DNA of 64,000 bases, taken from NCBI RefSeq assembly GCF_022398325.1, contig NZ_JAKEVD010000009.1:62001-126000 (forward strand), in the 5' to 3' direction. Source of the DNA: Shewanella sp. Isolate13 (GTDB lineage Bacteria; Pseudomonadota; Gammaproteobacteria; Enterobacterales; Shewanellaceae). Made by a program: the position numbers and the translations under genes. Positions 1 through 7,646 of this stretch are shown here, one piece after another. Numbering within the stretch: position 1 is the stretch's first letter; each line of letters opens with the position of its first letter. The notes beneath the pieces are model-generated. The model made no database searches. It saw only the letters and a list, made by a program, of their open reading frames with translations, and was not told the origin of the DNA.

Positions 1-2
1 AT

Positions 3-560
3 CAGCATCAGGCAGTCTTTGCGGTGTTTGATGAGTTTAAGCTAGAGTTTGGTCAGCTAGACAGAATTATTCTTAATGCGGGGATGGGCAAGGGAGCCTC
101 TATCGGCAGCGGACACTTTGAAGCTAACAAGCAAACCGCTGAAACTAACTTTGTTGCTCTTTTGGCACAAGCCGAAGCGGCAATGGCCATTTTTCGTAAA
201 CAAAATGCTGGTCATTTAGTGACTATATCTTCTGTGAGTGCGGTTAGAGGCTTTAGACGAGCGATGACTGTGTATGCGGCGACGAAAGCGGCGGTCACCT
301 CGTTAACAGAAGGGATTCGAATCGATGTGATGTACACGCCGATTAAGGTTAGCTGTATTCACCCTGGCTTTATTCGTAGCGAGCTAAACGAACAGGTTGA
401 AAAGGTGCCGTTTATCGTCGATACCGATGTAGGCTGCAGAGCCATGGTTGCTGCCATAGAAGCCGAGAGAGCGAGCAGCTTCGTTCCGCGCTGGCCTTGG
501 GCGGCATTAAACTGGTTATTACGAATTACTCCCAGCCGTTGGATAAGACAAATGAGTTGA
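3..560 (+). CDS. SDR family oxidoreductase, 5' end outside window
   Basis: The reading frame is open to the left edge, so the true start lies outside the window. The visible part is the C-terminal two thirds of a short-chain dehydrogenase. It has the NAG motif (ILNAGMG) that supports the cofactor sheet, a serine segment (TISSVSAVRG) and the YxxxK catalytic pair (YAATKAAV). The following PG segment (HPGFIRSEL) is also typical. These families reduce or oxidise a carbonyl or alcohol with NAD(P)H. The substrate cannot be read from the sequence. The nearest downstream gene is on the other strand. Confidence 0.85.
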   Translation, partial: QHQAVFAVFDEFKLEFGQLDRIILNAGMGKGASIGSGHFEANKQTAETNFVALLAQAEAAMAIFRKQNAGHLVTISSVSAVRGFRRAMTVYAATKAAVTSLTEGIRIDVMYTPIKVSCIHPGFIRSELNEQVEKVPFIVDTDVGCRAMVAAIEAERASSFVPRWPWAALNWLLRITPSRWIRQMS

Positions 561-658
561 TCAAGCTCATCTTTATTTAGCCCAGTGTACTGTTAGGCTA
601 CATCTTAATAGCCTCAGCCTTAACAACTTAAGCCTTAACAGCTTTAGCGATAACGTTT

Positions 659-1081
659 TTAGTCGTAGCGATTGCGCAGGGTTGGAATGTCTGACAAGTA
701 CTCGACAAACTCCACTTCATAGCCATCAGGATCGATGAAGTAGACGTTACGTCTGTAGGGATCATCTGCGCCAGGCTTGTCTATGTCTCGCCCTATTTTA
801 GCTAAGCGTTCTATCACACCGTCGAGATCATCGGTGACATAGGCAAAGTGCGCTAAACCCACCTGATGACCACTTAAGTCACGATTGTCTTCATTGCCAT
901 CATCGTTAAATGTCAGGTATTGAAAGTCATCGCCAAAATGAACCCAGTTACGCTCCACCCCATGCCAAACCGATTTCCCTCCACCTCTTATCTGCCAATG
1001 AGGAAACACTGCCTGATAAAACTCCAGTGCTTTTGAAATATCCCTTACCACTAAATTTAAGTGTTCTAAACGCATCATCAT
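659..1081 (-). CDS. VOC (glyoxalase/dioxygenase fold) family protein
   Basis: A protein of about 140 residues with one vicinal-oxygen-chelate module pair. It opens with RLEHLNLVVRDISKALEFY and ends with YFIDPDGYEVEFVEY, the usual second metal-ligand strand. Metal ligands are plausibly the early His (EHLNL), the mid His (LAHFAYV) and the late Glu (EVEFVE). Members include glyoxalase I, dioxygenases and resistance proteins, and the exact reaction is unknown here. Three ATG codons lie in a row at the start. An AAGGAG sits at 1085-1090, so the second or third ATG (1078 or 1075) is better spaced than the first. It lies just downstream of the flavin reductase gene on the same strand and may be cotranscribed with it. 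Confidence 0.8.
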   Translation of the reverse strand: MMMRLEHLNLVVRDISKALEFYQAVFPHWQIRGGGKSVWHGVERNWVHFGDDFQYLTFNDDGNEDNRDLSGHQVGLAHFAYVTDDLDGVIERLAKIGRDIDKPGADDPYRRNVYFIDPDGYEVEFVEYLSDIPTLRNRYD

Positions 1082-1115
1082 TTGCTCCTTGGTTTAATCG
1101 TGTTTACTTGACTGT

Positions 1116-1724
1116 TTACACACCGTAACAGTACTCCTGTTGCTTCGGGTACGGTTGTTGTTGGTGGTTGAGTCGGATAGTTTTGAGTGCCTGAGCGTAT
1201 TGCATCAACATATGCAAACTGTAGTCTATGCGCTCCCGTATATGTAACTCTCGCTTATCCTCGGGCTCGTCATGGTTAAGCACCTGCTCTACGTTGCGAA
1301 TGATTAAGTGATCGGGGGTCGCCACAAGCTTATTGTTCTTCAAGGCATTCATTCTCAATTCTGCGATGGGATAGGCGCCGCTGATCCCGCTGACAACCGC
1401 CACTAGAAGTGCTGGCTTATGGGCGCTGTCTTGGCTGTCACACATTAACAAGAAGTTCTTCATTAATGGCGAAGCCATGCCACCCCACTCAGGAGTAATT
1501 AATACGAGTGCATCGGCGTTTTTGATCTGCTGAGCGATTAAGGGCCAGGAACTATCATCGGCCGACTTAGAATCGGCAGAGCCATCCCAAAAAGGCAGTT
1601 GATACTGGCAGAGCTCAACATGATTGATCTTACGGAAGCTATCGGCTTTTTCACTCAGATAGCGAGCGATTTTTGCACTCTGAGAGCCGGTTCTTTGGCT
1701 GGCACTAACGATGAGTAATTCCAT
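1116..1724 (-). CDS. NAD(P)H-dependent FMN reductase family protein
   Basis: A flavodoxin-like oxidoreductase of 202 residues. The N-terminal strand and loop ELLIVSASQRTGSQSAKIA is the phosphate-binding loop of the SsuE/ChrR/ArsH family. The TPEWGGMASPLMKNFLL segment is the second FMN contact (usual form PEYN-GS-P-LKN). Members reduce free flavin, quinones or metal ions with NAD(P)H. A Shine-Dalgarno-like AAAGG lies upstream of the ATG and overlaps the first AAGTAAAC repeat of the intergenic region. It is divergent from a Cys-containing regulator gene, which suggests control by that regulator. The physiological substrate cannot be told. Confidence 0.8.
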   Translation of the reverse strand: MELLIVSASQRTGSQSAKIARYLSEKADSFRKINHVELCQYQLPFWDGSADSKSADDSSWPLIAQQIKNADALVLITPEWGGMASPLMKNFLLMCDSQDSAHKPALLVAVVSGISGAYPIAELRMNALKNNKLVATPDHLIIRNVEQVLNHDEPEDKRELHIRERIDYSLHMLMQYAQALKTIRLNHQQQPYPKQQEYCYGV

Positions 1725-1727
1725 TTA

Positions 1728-1814
1728 AGTAAACCTTTTTGTTTATTTAAGCTTTAAGTAAAGTAATCGCTTTACTAAACAAAGTAAAGAGAAAGTAAAT
1801 AAAAAAGTTTACTT
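1728..1814. promoter_or_regulatory. Divergent promoter region with AAGTAAA-type repeats, likely operator
   Basis: The 149-base gap between the divergent flavin reductase and regulator genes is AT-rich and carries repeated AAGTAAA words. AAGTAAAC is at 1728-1735 and its exact inverse GTTTACTT at 1807-1814. A perfect 7-base inverted repeat AGTAAAG/CTTTACT sits at 1757-1763 and 1770-1776. Further direct copies are at 1781-1789 and 1792-1800. Such spaced inverted repeats between a regulator and its divergent neighbour are typical operators. Binding by the 1874-2509 product is inferred, not shown. Confidence 0.5.
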
Positions 1815-1873
1815 AACTTCGGATTCAGTAATAATAGTTTGGTAGCCAATAGGTATCAGCAGTGGGAAATTAA

Positions 1874-2509
1874 ATGAAAACCAGCGACAAAATTTTGCAG
1901 ATGCTAAAAAACCAAGGGGAGCTAACCGCTAAGGTCATTGCCACAGAGTTAGGGCTTACGACTATGGGGGTGCGCCAGCATCTACAGAGCCTTGAAGATA
2001 GCCAAGATGTGACCTTTGAAGATAGAAAGGCGACTCGAGGAAGACCTACGCGTTACTGGGCACTGACCCCTAAAAGTAATAGCCACTTTTCCGATAGGCA
2101 TGAAGAATTAACGGTGCAGCTAATCGATTCGGTTAAAACGGTATTTGGCAATGGCGGTCTAGAGCAATTAATCAGCCACCGTGAACAGGAGTCCTTGAAG
2201 CTTTACCGAGATGAGTTAGTAGGCACCTCAGGTTTAGTCGAAAAGCTACATGCCTTAGCAAAACTAAGAACCCTTGAGGGGTATATGGCTAAGGTGGAGC
2301 AAGCCGATGGCCATTACTGGCTACTTGAAAACCACTGTCCTATTTGCGCTGCCGCATCGGCCTGTCTTAACTTCTGTCGCTCAGAGCTAGCGTTATTTCA
2401 AACTCTGTTTGAGAATGACGCTATCGTGAGCCGTGAAGAGCACATTATCGAAGGCGCACGTCGCTGCGCCTATAAAGTGGTGCCTCATAATAAAGAGAAT
2501 GGTCAATAA
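1874..2509 (+). CDS. SufR/COG2345-type winged-helix regulator with Cys cluster
   Basis: A regulator of 211 residues. The N-terminal winged helix (KTSDKILQMLKNQGELTAKVIATELGL region, then TTMGVRQHLQSLE as recognition helix) is of ArsR/DeoR type. The C-terminal part has NHCPICAAASACLNFC and, 28 residues later, EGARRCAYKV. This is the Cys-rich signature of COG2345 proteins, which include the iron-sulfur regulator SufR. A metal or Fe-S cofactor is therefore plausible but not proven. The gene is divergent from a flavin reductase and its stop codon is three bases before the next gene, so it is probably translated with rsuA. The repeats in the upstream gap are candidate operators. Confidence 0.75.
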   Translation: MKTSDKILQMLKNQGELTAKVIATELGLTTMGVRQHLQSLEDSQDVTFEDRKATRGRPTRYWALTPKSNSHFSDRHEELTVQLIDSVKTVFGNGGLEQLISHREQESLKLYRDELVGTSGLVEKLHALAKLRTLEGYMAKVEQADGHYWLLENHCPICAAASACLNFCRSELALFQTLFENDAIVSREEHIIEGARRCAYKVVPHNKENGQ

Positions 2510-2512
2510 GTC

Positions 2513-3217
2513 ATGGAATCAAAACGCGCGCGTTTAGATAGGTTTATCAGTGCTAAAACCGGCATCAATAAAAAACACGTGAGATTGCTGCTCGCCAAAG
2601 GTCAAGTGCTGGTTGACGGTGAAGTGGCAAGAGATATCGACCTGATCATCGATCAATTCTCCCATGTTTGTTTAGACGGCAAGGTGTTACAAGCGAATGC
2701 GCCGAGTTACGTGATGCTACATAAGCCTGTCGGTGTGGTGAGCGCCACAGTGGATGACAAGCATAAAACGGTTATCGATCTATTAGACAGAGAAGACAAA
2801 CACAACTTACACATAGTCGGGCGACTGGACTTGAATACATCGGGTTTGCTGTTGCTGACTAACGATGGTCGCTGGTCGAAGAAGTTAATGTCGCCGGAGC
2901 ATAAGGTAGATAAGGTGTACCGAGTGACGCTTAAAAATCCTATCGATGAGTCCTATATTGCAGCCTTTGCTGGTGGGATGTACTTTGCGTTTGAGGATAT
3001 TACTACCCAACCCGCTAAACTTGAAATTGTCGATGAGCATACAGCCTTGGTGACCTTGGTTGAGGGGCGTTATCATCAGATTAAGCGGATGTTTGGTCGT
3101 TTTCGTAACCCTGTTATTGGTTTGCACCGATTATCGGTAGGGACCATTGAACTGGGTTCGCAACTCGCGGTAGGGGAGAGTCGAGATCTGTTAGCGACTG
3201 AAGTGCAAAATGTATAG
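2513..3217 (+). CDS. rsuA: RsuA/RluB-family pseudouridine synthase
   Basis: A protein of 234 residues, the same size as E. coli RsuA (16S rRNA pseudouridine-516 synthase). It has an N-terminal S4 RNA-binding domain (residues about 4-60), then the catalytic domain. The catalytic Asp lies in GRLDLNTSGLLLLTNDG, and the C-terminal motif EGRYHQIKRMF is diagnostic for the RsuA/RluB/E/F group. LHRLSVG closes the fold. The size and lack of a charged tail favour RsuA over RluB. It starts three bases after the stop of the regulator gene, an unusual operon partner for an rRNA modification enzyme. The symbol is a family-level call. Confidence 0.75.
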   Translation: MESKRARLDRFISAKTGINKKHVRLLLAKGQVLVDGEVARDIDLIIDQFSHVCLDGKVLQANAPSYVMLHKPVGVVSATVDDKHKTVIDLLDREDKHNLHIVGRLDLNTSGLLLLTNDGRWSKKLMSPEHKVDKVYRVTLKNPIDESYIAAFAGGMYFAFEDITTQPAKLEIVDEHTALVTLVEGRYHQIKRMFGRFRNPVIGLHRLSVGTIELGSQLAVGESRDLLATEVQNV

Positions 3218-3472
3218 CCATTGCTGTTTTTCATAGGAGAAAGTTCGCTGATTTAACACCTACAGTGTTAGTGTTTTGTCATGCAAACCTGCTGTTGGCA
3301 GTATGTAGACTGCAACTTTTTGCCGATAAAATGTAAATTTGATAGAAAAAGATCCATTTTATTAGTTTGTGAGCTGGTGCAATTTTTCGACACTTTTACA
3401 GAGTTAATTTCATTAGCTGCTAATGTGCTTAATCAAACAAAGCGTGTTCAGTGCGTCAAAACGCCTCTTAGG

Positions 3473-3488
3473 TGTGACCTGTGTCACA
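3473..3488. promoter_or_regulatory. Consensus CRP binding site upstream of satP
   Basis: TGTGA-N6-TCACA is present with no mismatch in the two conserved pentamers (3473-3477 and 3484-3488). It lies in the 497-base gap before the acetate transporter gene. Putative promoter elements follow: TTGGCT at 3518-3523 with TATATA at 3541-3546 (17-base spacer), or TTGCTC at 3603-3608 with TAGAAT at 3626-3631 (17-base spacer). The first would place the CRP centre roughly 72 bases before the start of transcription, a usual activating position. CRP control of acetate uptake fits carbon-source regulation. Confidence 0.7.
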
Positions 3489-3659
3489 CTTGGTTCGCCA
3501 GCTAGCTACCTTGGTTGTTGGCTGAGGCTAACACATTGATTATATAAGAATATGTAGCTTTTCAATCCTTCTTTATGGTTTTCCCTGCGTAAGTTCCCAG
3601 ATTTGCTCGGCGTCATGGCTTCAACTAGAATGCGCGCGCTCAAATTAACTTAATTTAAT

Positions 3660-3687
3660 AATGCGCCTTAATTGGGGTGCGTTTTTT
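3660..3687 (+). terminator. Terminator-like hairpin in the satP leader
   Basis: AATGCGCC (3660-3667) can pair with GGTGCGTT (3676-3683) through eight pairs, two of them G-U, and a run of six T follows at 3682-3687. The hairpin ends 27 bases before the satP start codon, after the CRP site and candidate promoters. It could be an attenuator, the 3' end of a short upstream transcript, or chance. The Shine-Dalgarno sequence of satP (AGGGGAA) lies outside the stem. Confidence 0.4.
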
Positions 3688-3714
3688 ATTGAATACTTCC
3701 TGTAGGGGAACTCA

Positions 3715-4314
3715 ATGTCGACACAATTAGCTAACCCAGCTCCACTTGGTCTTATGGGATTTGGTATGACTACCGTCCTATTAAACATCCATAACGCTGG
3801 ATTCTTCCCAATAGATTCAATGATCTTAGCAATGGGGATCTTCTACGGCGGTATCGCTCAGGTTATCGTAGGTATTATGTGCTTTAAGCGTGGTGATACT
3901 TTCGGTACCACTGCATTTACTTCTTATGGTTTATTCTGGCTAACGCTAGTAGGCCTATTGGTTATGCCTAAGATGGGTTTTGCTGCAAGCCCTGCTGCTT
4001 TCATGGGTTGGTACTTGTTACTATGGGGCCTATTTACTGGTGCACTATTTATCGGTTCATTGCGCTACCCACGTGCTAAGCAAGTTGTATTTGCTTCATT
4101 AACTATTCTGTTCTTTTTACTTGCTGCACGTGATTTCACTGGTAGTGAGTTAATCGGCACTATCGCTGGCTACGAAGGTATCTTCTGTGGTTTAAGCGCG
4201 ATTTACTTTGCTATGGCACAAGTATTGAACGCTGAGTTTGGCCGCGTTATTTTGCCAGTTGGCCCAGTAGCTATCGCCGCTTACGAGCCAAAAGCTGAAG
4301 TTAAAGCCGCTTAA
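3715..4314 (+). CDS. satP: Acetate/succinate uptake transporter, GPR1/FUN34/YaaH family
   Basis: An inner-membrane protein of 199 residues with six predicted membrane segments. The N-terminal [18 protein letters not shown] is the family signature, and [12 protein letters not shown] follows in the second segment as in E. coli SatP (YaaH). The family moves acetate, and in E. coli succinate, with protons. A good Shine-Dalgarno (AGGGGAA) precedes the ATG. The gene stands alone, with a perfect CRP site 230 bases upstream and a strong terminator directly after it. The lrgAB pair nearby may deal with related short-chain acids, although that link is inferred. Confidence 0.9.
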   Translation: MSTQLANPAPLGLMGFGMTTVLLNIHNAGFFPIDSMILAMGIFYGGIAQVIVGIMCFKRGDTFGTTAFTSYGLFWLTLVGLLVMPKMGFAASPAAFMGWYLLLWGLFTGALFIGSLRYPRAKQVVFASLTILFFLLAARDFTGSELIGTIAGYEGIFCGLSAIYFAMAQVLNAEFGRVILPVGPVAIAAYEPKAEVKAA

Positions 4315-4362
4315 GTAAAGCGTGATTATCGCAATTTGTTGTGATGATGCGTGATTGAAGCG

Positions 4363-4395
4363 AAAAAAAAGCTGACCTAAGGTCAGCTTTTTTTG
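4363..4395. terminator. Bidirectional rho-independent terminator
   Basis: An 8-base stem AGCTGACC/GGTCAGCT with a TAA loop, flanked by eight A on the left and seven T on the right. It lies between the convergent satP and POT-like transporter genes and can serve both strands. Confidence 0.85.
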
Positions 4396-4433
4396 TATCT
4401 AGGGTAGCAATAGGCTAAGTGTTAATGACTCAT

Positions 4434-5969
4434 TTAGCGTTGCTGCTGTAGTTTGAACAACCACTTACCGTACAGGTAGATCCCCACGGCGGAAATGGTG
4501 CCAATCGCAGCGATAATGTACCAAGCCATGCCAATATTGTGGGTGTTATAAAGCAATGTTGTGAGTGCTTTTTCAGACTCTCCGGTATAGCTTACTAGCG
4601 TTGTAAAGGCTTCACCCTGTGGAATCGCACTTATCTCAGTTGGGTTCATACCACGCTCAGCCAACAGCTCACGAGAGAAGATCTCTTTAGAGGCAAACAT
4701 CTCATAAAGCTTAGGACCGAAGTAACCTTCTAATGTCCAGCCGATCCCTTGGGGTAGCATAACGAAGCCTAAGTACATGGCTTTTTTGCCCTCAGGCGCG
4801 ATGTTACCCATAAACTCGTTTTTCTTTGGGCTAATCATCATCTCGCCGAAAGAGAACATCGCAATCGCCAAAACGATCATCCAAGCGGCATTAGTTGCAC
4901 CAATCAGTACGAAGGCCAAAATACTCAGTAGGCAGCCACCTAACATGGCTGTGGTAATACGGTACTTCGCGGTTAAGGCTGCCACTAAGAAACAGCTGGT
5001 CATAATCATACCCGCGTTAAGGTTAAGCATACCTTCAGGCATGACCTTAGTACCTGTGTTATCTAAGCCTAGCCAGAACTGCGCCATTCCGTTCGAGGTG
5101 CCTTCTGCGCCAAATAGCGAGGTGACAATGACGCTGGTGTCGACCCACTCGGCGATATGGATTGGTAGTACGTCAAATAGTGAGTTGAACAGGAACCAGA
5201 AACCTGCAAATACCAACATGTAGTAGATCACTACAGGCTTTTTCAGTTCATGCCATGCATCACGCCATAGTGCCTCTTGGTGGATTTCACCCGCTTTAAT
5301 CTTACGGTTACGCTCCATACGCTCCTCTTTACCGGGCTCTTTATAGGCAAGGAGGAATAGGAAGTTCAGCGAGATAATGGCGGCGCAGGCATAGAAGACG
5401 TTGTCCCAAGATAGCTGGCGCATATGTACAGCGACGAGTGGCCCTAAGAAACCACCAATATTCACTACTTGGTAGAATATTCCCCATGCCATCGAGGTAT
5501 TTTGTCTACCCGTGGAAAGTACTAAGGTGCCTTGGATCCCCGGTTTAAATACCCCTGTACCACCGGCAAGCAGTATGGCACCGAACAGGAAACCATAAAA
5601 ATTGGGGAAGAAAGCCATCACTAAGTAGCCAGCAATCTTGATGATGGTGGAGACAAAAATGGTTTCTTTGTAGCCTACGCGGTCGGAGATCCCGCCTGTA
5701 AAGACTGGAATAAAGGTCTGCATAAATGCCCAGATAGCGATAATTACACCGTAATCGCTAAGGCTAATCCCTAAGCCACCTTCTGATGTCGGTGCTTTCG
5801 CATAGAGGCCGGCACTGGCTTTCACGCCATAGTAGGCAATACGCTCAACCAGCTCCATGCCACCGACAATCCAGAATATATAACTTAAGCTGGCGATAGA
5901 GGCCCACATCCCCAGCTGCTTAACTTCCCTTAGGTCGTTATCTGCGTAAGCATCGTTCGAATCGCTCAT
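4434..5969 (-). CDS. POT-like MFS transporter
   Basis: A protein of 511 residues with about 12-14 membrane segments. GMELVERIAYYGVKA near residue 37 matches the FxxERFxYYG motif of proton-dependent oligopeptide transporters. GGTGVFKPGIQGTLV matches the later GxGxxKPxV motif. GGISDRVGYKETI is the MFS loop 2-3 motif. Substrate assignment is uncertain because the protein is diverged from DtpA-type peptide carriers: the ExxER-type Glu/Arg (ELVER) is kept, but the central segments differ. A good Shine-Dalgarno (AAGGA) precedes the ATG. It is monocistronic and ends at the shared terminator with satP. Confidence 0.75.
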   Translation of the reverse strand: MSDSNDAYADNDLREVKQLGMWASIASLSYIFWIVGGMELVERIAYYGVKASAGLYAKAPTSEGGLGISLSDYGVIIAIWAFMQTFIPVFTGGISDRVGYKETIFVSTIIKIAGYLVMAFFPNFYGFLFGAILLAGGTGVFKPGIQGTLVLSTGRQNTSMAWGIFYQVVNIGGFLGPLVAVHMRQLSWDNVFYACAAIISLNFLFLLAYKEPGKEERMERNRKIKAGEIHQEALWRDAWHELKKPVVIYYMLVFAGFWFLFNSLFDVLPIHIAEWVDTSVIVTSLFGAEGTSNGMAQFWLGLDNTGTKVMPEGMLNLNAGMIMTSCFLVAALTAKYRITTAMLGGCLLSILAFVLIGATNAAWMIVLAIAMFSFGEMMISPKKNEFMGNIAPEGKKAMYLGFVMLPQGIGWTLEGYFGPKLYEMFASKEIFSRELLAERGMNPTEISAIPQGEAFTTLVSYTGESEKALTTLLYNTHNIGMAWYIIAAIGTISAVGIYLYGKWLFKLQQQR

Positions 5970-6392
5970 AACTTTCCTTCAAATGTTCTAATTATTTATA
6001 TTTATTATCTATATGGCTTATTGTGTTGCTTTGGGGTGTGATTGACGTGTCACTCTTTACCAAAACGCTGCAAGCTTGTAATTGCAGTCGACACTTTACC
6101 TAATTTGGCTGCAAACACCAAAGCGTTAATTAGAACTATTGCAGTAGCATGTTTTAAACAGAGGGAAAAATGAGTTGAGCCGTGGTAAAAATAACTGCTT
6201 ATGTGAGGGCGAGTTGGCACAGGAAAGCATAGGCTAGGCAATCGATTGCAAGGAAATTCATAGAGCGCTTTTACTCTTAAGTTTGCGAGTGCTAACGCCT
6301 TAATGAGCTGACGTGAAAAATCTTTAAGTTGGTTATAAGCTCGGTAAGAGTTGGCTGCCGATATTGCTTATCTGACAGCCACAATGCTTGGG
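5970..6392. other. Intergenic gap, no gene recognised
   Basis: A 423-base AT-rich gap. It lies upstream of the POT-like transporter gene and downstream of lrgB. A 63-codon reading frame on the minus strand (6050-6241) has no recognisable domain and is likely chance. No terminator with a clear T tract was seen after lrgB. The region around 5990-6030 is AT-rich and probably holds the transporter promoter. Confidence 0.5.
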
Positions 6393-7082
6393 TTATTTTA
6401 TTATTACGGCAAATAGCGGTGCACTTAAGACCATGGCGATCCCAGTGAAAATCATGGTTAAGCTGGCAATAACTCCCTCTTGTCTGCCTATTTCACTCGC
6501 CTTGGCTGCGCCCGCACCGTGGGCCGATGCGCCTAACGCGACTCCCTTCGCCACTGAGCTGCGAATTCTAGCCACTTTAAACAGTGGCTCACAGATTAAC
6601 ATGCCCATAATGCCTGTGAGCAGCACTAGCATTGCAGTTAACTCGGGGATGCCGCCAAAGGCCCCCGTCGCTTCCATCGCGAACGGGGTTGAGATCGTCC
6701 GCACCATCAAGCTGTGGGAGAGCTGTGTTGGCATATTGGTGACTAAGGTTAATAACCAAGATGATCCAACCCCTAACATCAAACCGGTTAATACCCCAAG
6801 GCTTAGTGTGAGTGGATACTGTTTTATCAACTGCCTCTCGCGGTAAATCGGTACCGCAAAGGCAATGGTTGCAGGGGCTAATAGGGCGGCGAGCCAATGG
6901 GTATAACTAAAGTAATCGCTCACACTGATATTTAGATTGATGACCACGGTGACTATGATCACAGGGGCAATAATAATCGGAGCAAACCATATCTTACGCT
7001 GACGGCGATAGAGAACCTTGCTGGTGTAGTAGCCGACTAGGGTAAGGCCTAAGCAAAATAATCCGATACTTGTATGGCTCAT
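6393..7082 (-). CDS. lrgB: LrgB/CidB family membrane protein
   Basis: A protein of 229 residues with about seven membrane segments. The family signature is clear: LAPATIAFAVPIYRER in the middle, SLMVRTISTPFAMEATGAFGGIP in the next loop, and GVALGASAHGAGAAKA near the end. LrgB works with LrgA. The pair was first linked to murein hydrolase control, and in Bacillus and plants related proteins move pyruvate or glycolate. Its start codon overlaps the lrgA stop by four bases, so translation is coupled. Symbol is by family. Confidence 0.88.
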   Translation of the reverse strand: MSHTSIGLFCLGLTLVGYYTSKVLYRRQRKIWFAPIIIAPVIIVTVVINLNISVSDYFSYTHWLAALLAPATIAFAVPIYRERQLIKQYPLTLSLGVLTGLMLGVGSSWLLTLVTNMPTQLSHSLMVRTISTPFAMEATGAFGGIPELTAMLVLLTGIMGMLICEPLFKVARIRSSVAKGVALGASAHGAGAAKASEIGRQEGVIASLTMIFTGIAMVLSAPLFAVIIK

Positions 7083-7537
7083 AGCGGCACACCTTGGTTT
7101 ATTTCCTCGAGATTAGTGTCCGCTTTAAGCTTCTTTAAGCGTTGTTTATGCTCAAACTTAAATAATCTATCGACGGTAAACGCCGTGCCTAGCAGTACGC
7201 AACTGCTTGCGACTAGCATAGAGCCAATAAGCACTACACCATAATGTTCAAGCAGATCTTGGTATTTAATCACGGCAACCACAGGAGGGATAAAAAACAG
7301 CAGCAGATCGCCAATCAGCCAACTGGAACCTAAGTTGATACTGCTCTCAGGCAGTAATTTGCTGGCCAATAATAGCAGTAGGATCCCAAGGCCGATAACG
7401 CTACCGGGAATTGGGGAGTTAATCTGATCTGCTAAGATTTGACAGCCCCAAGCAAACAAACAAAGAAGGGCTATTTGGGTGCCAGTAAGGACCTGGTGTT
7501 TGAGATTAATCTGAGCACGTTTGGCAAGGCTTGCCAT
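7079..7537 (-). CDS. lrgA: LrgA/CidA family holin-like protein
   Basis: A small membrane protein with four predicted membrane segments. The family core is present: NSPIPGSVIGLGILLLLL and LLLFFIPPVVAVIKY. The ATG at 7537 (MASLAKRAQ) is preferred over an upstream TTG at 7549, because GGAA precedes it at a suitable distance. It forms a two-gene operon with lrgB (four-base overlap). A LysR regulator gene is divergent 109 bases away, the same layout as cidR with cidAB. It is likely needed with LrgB for small-acid transport or envelope control. Confidence 0.87.
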   Translation of the reverse strand: MASLAKRAQINLKHQVLTGTQIALLCLFAWGCQILADQINSPIPGSVIGLGILLLLLASKLLPESSINLGSSWLIGDLLLFFIPPVVAVIKYQDLLEHYGVVLIGSMLVASSCVLLGTAFTVDRLFKFEHKQRLKKLKADTNLEEINQGVPL

Positions 7538-7646
7538 GATGAGTTCCAAGTGAGCAAAGTATGATGATTTAGCGTGAGTTTACGCTTGCTTAATGAATAA
7601 AAAAAATGAATATTAAGAATGTAATCTATAAAATTTGGTTATCTTA

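Noticed and set aside
3281..3505. A 74-codon Cys-containing frame in the gap before satP.
   Set aside because: No ribosome binding site or recognisable domain; it overlaps the CRP site, so it is most likely chance.
4777..5223. A 148-codon plus-strand frame opposite the POT-like transporter.
   Set aside because: Antisense shadow with no domain.
6050..6241. A 63-codon minus-strand frame upstream of the POT-like gene.
   Set aside because: No family pattern and no good start context; treated as noise in an AT-rich gap.
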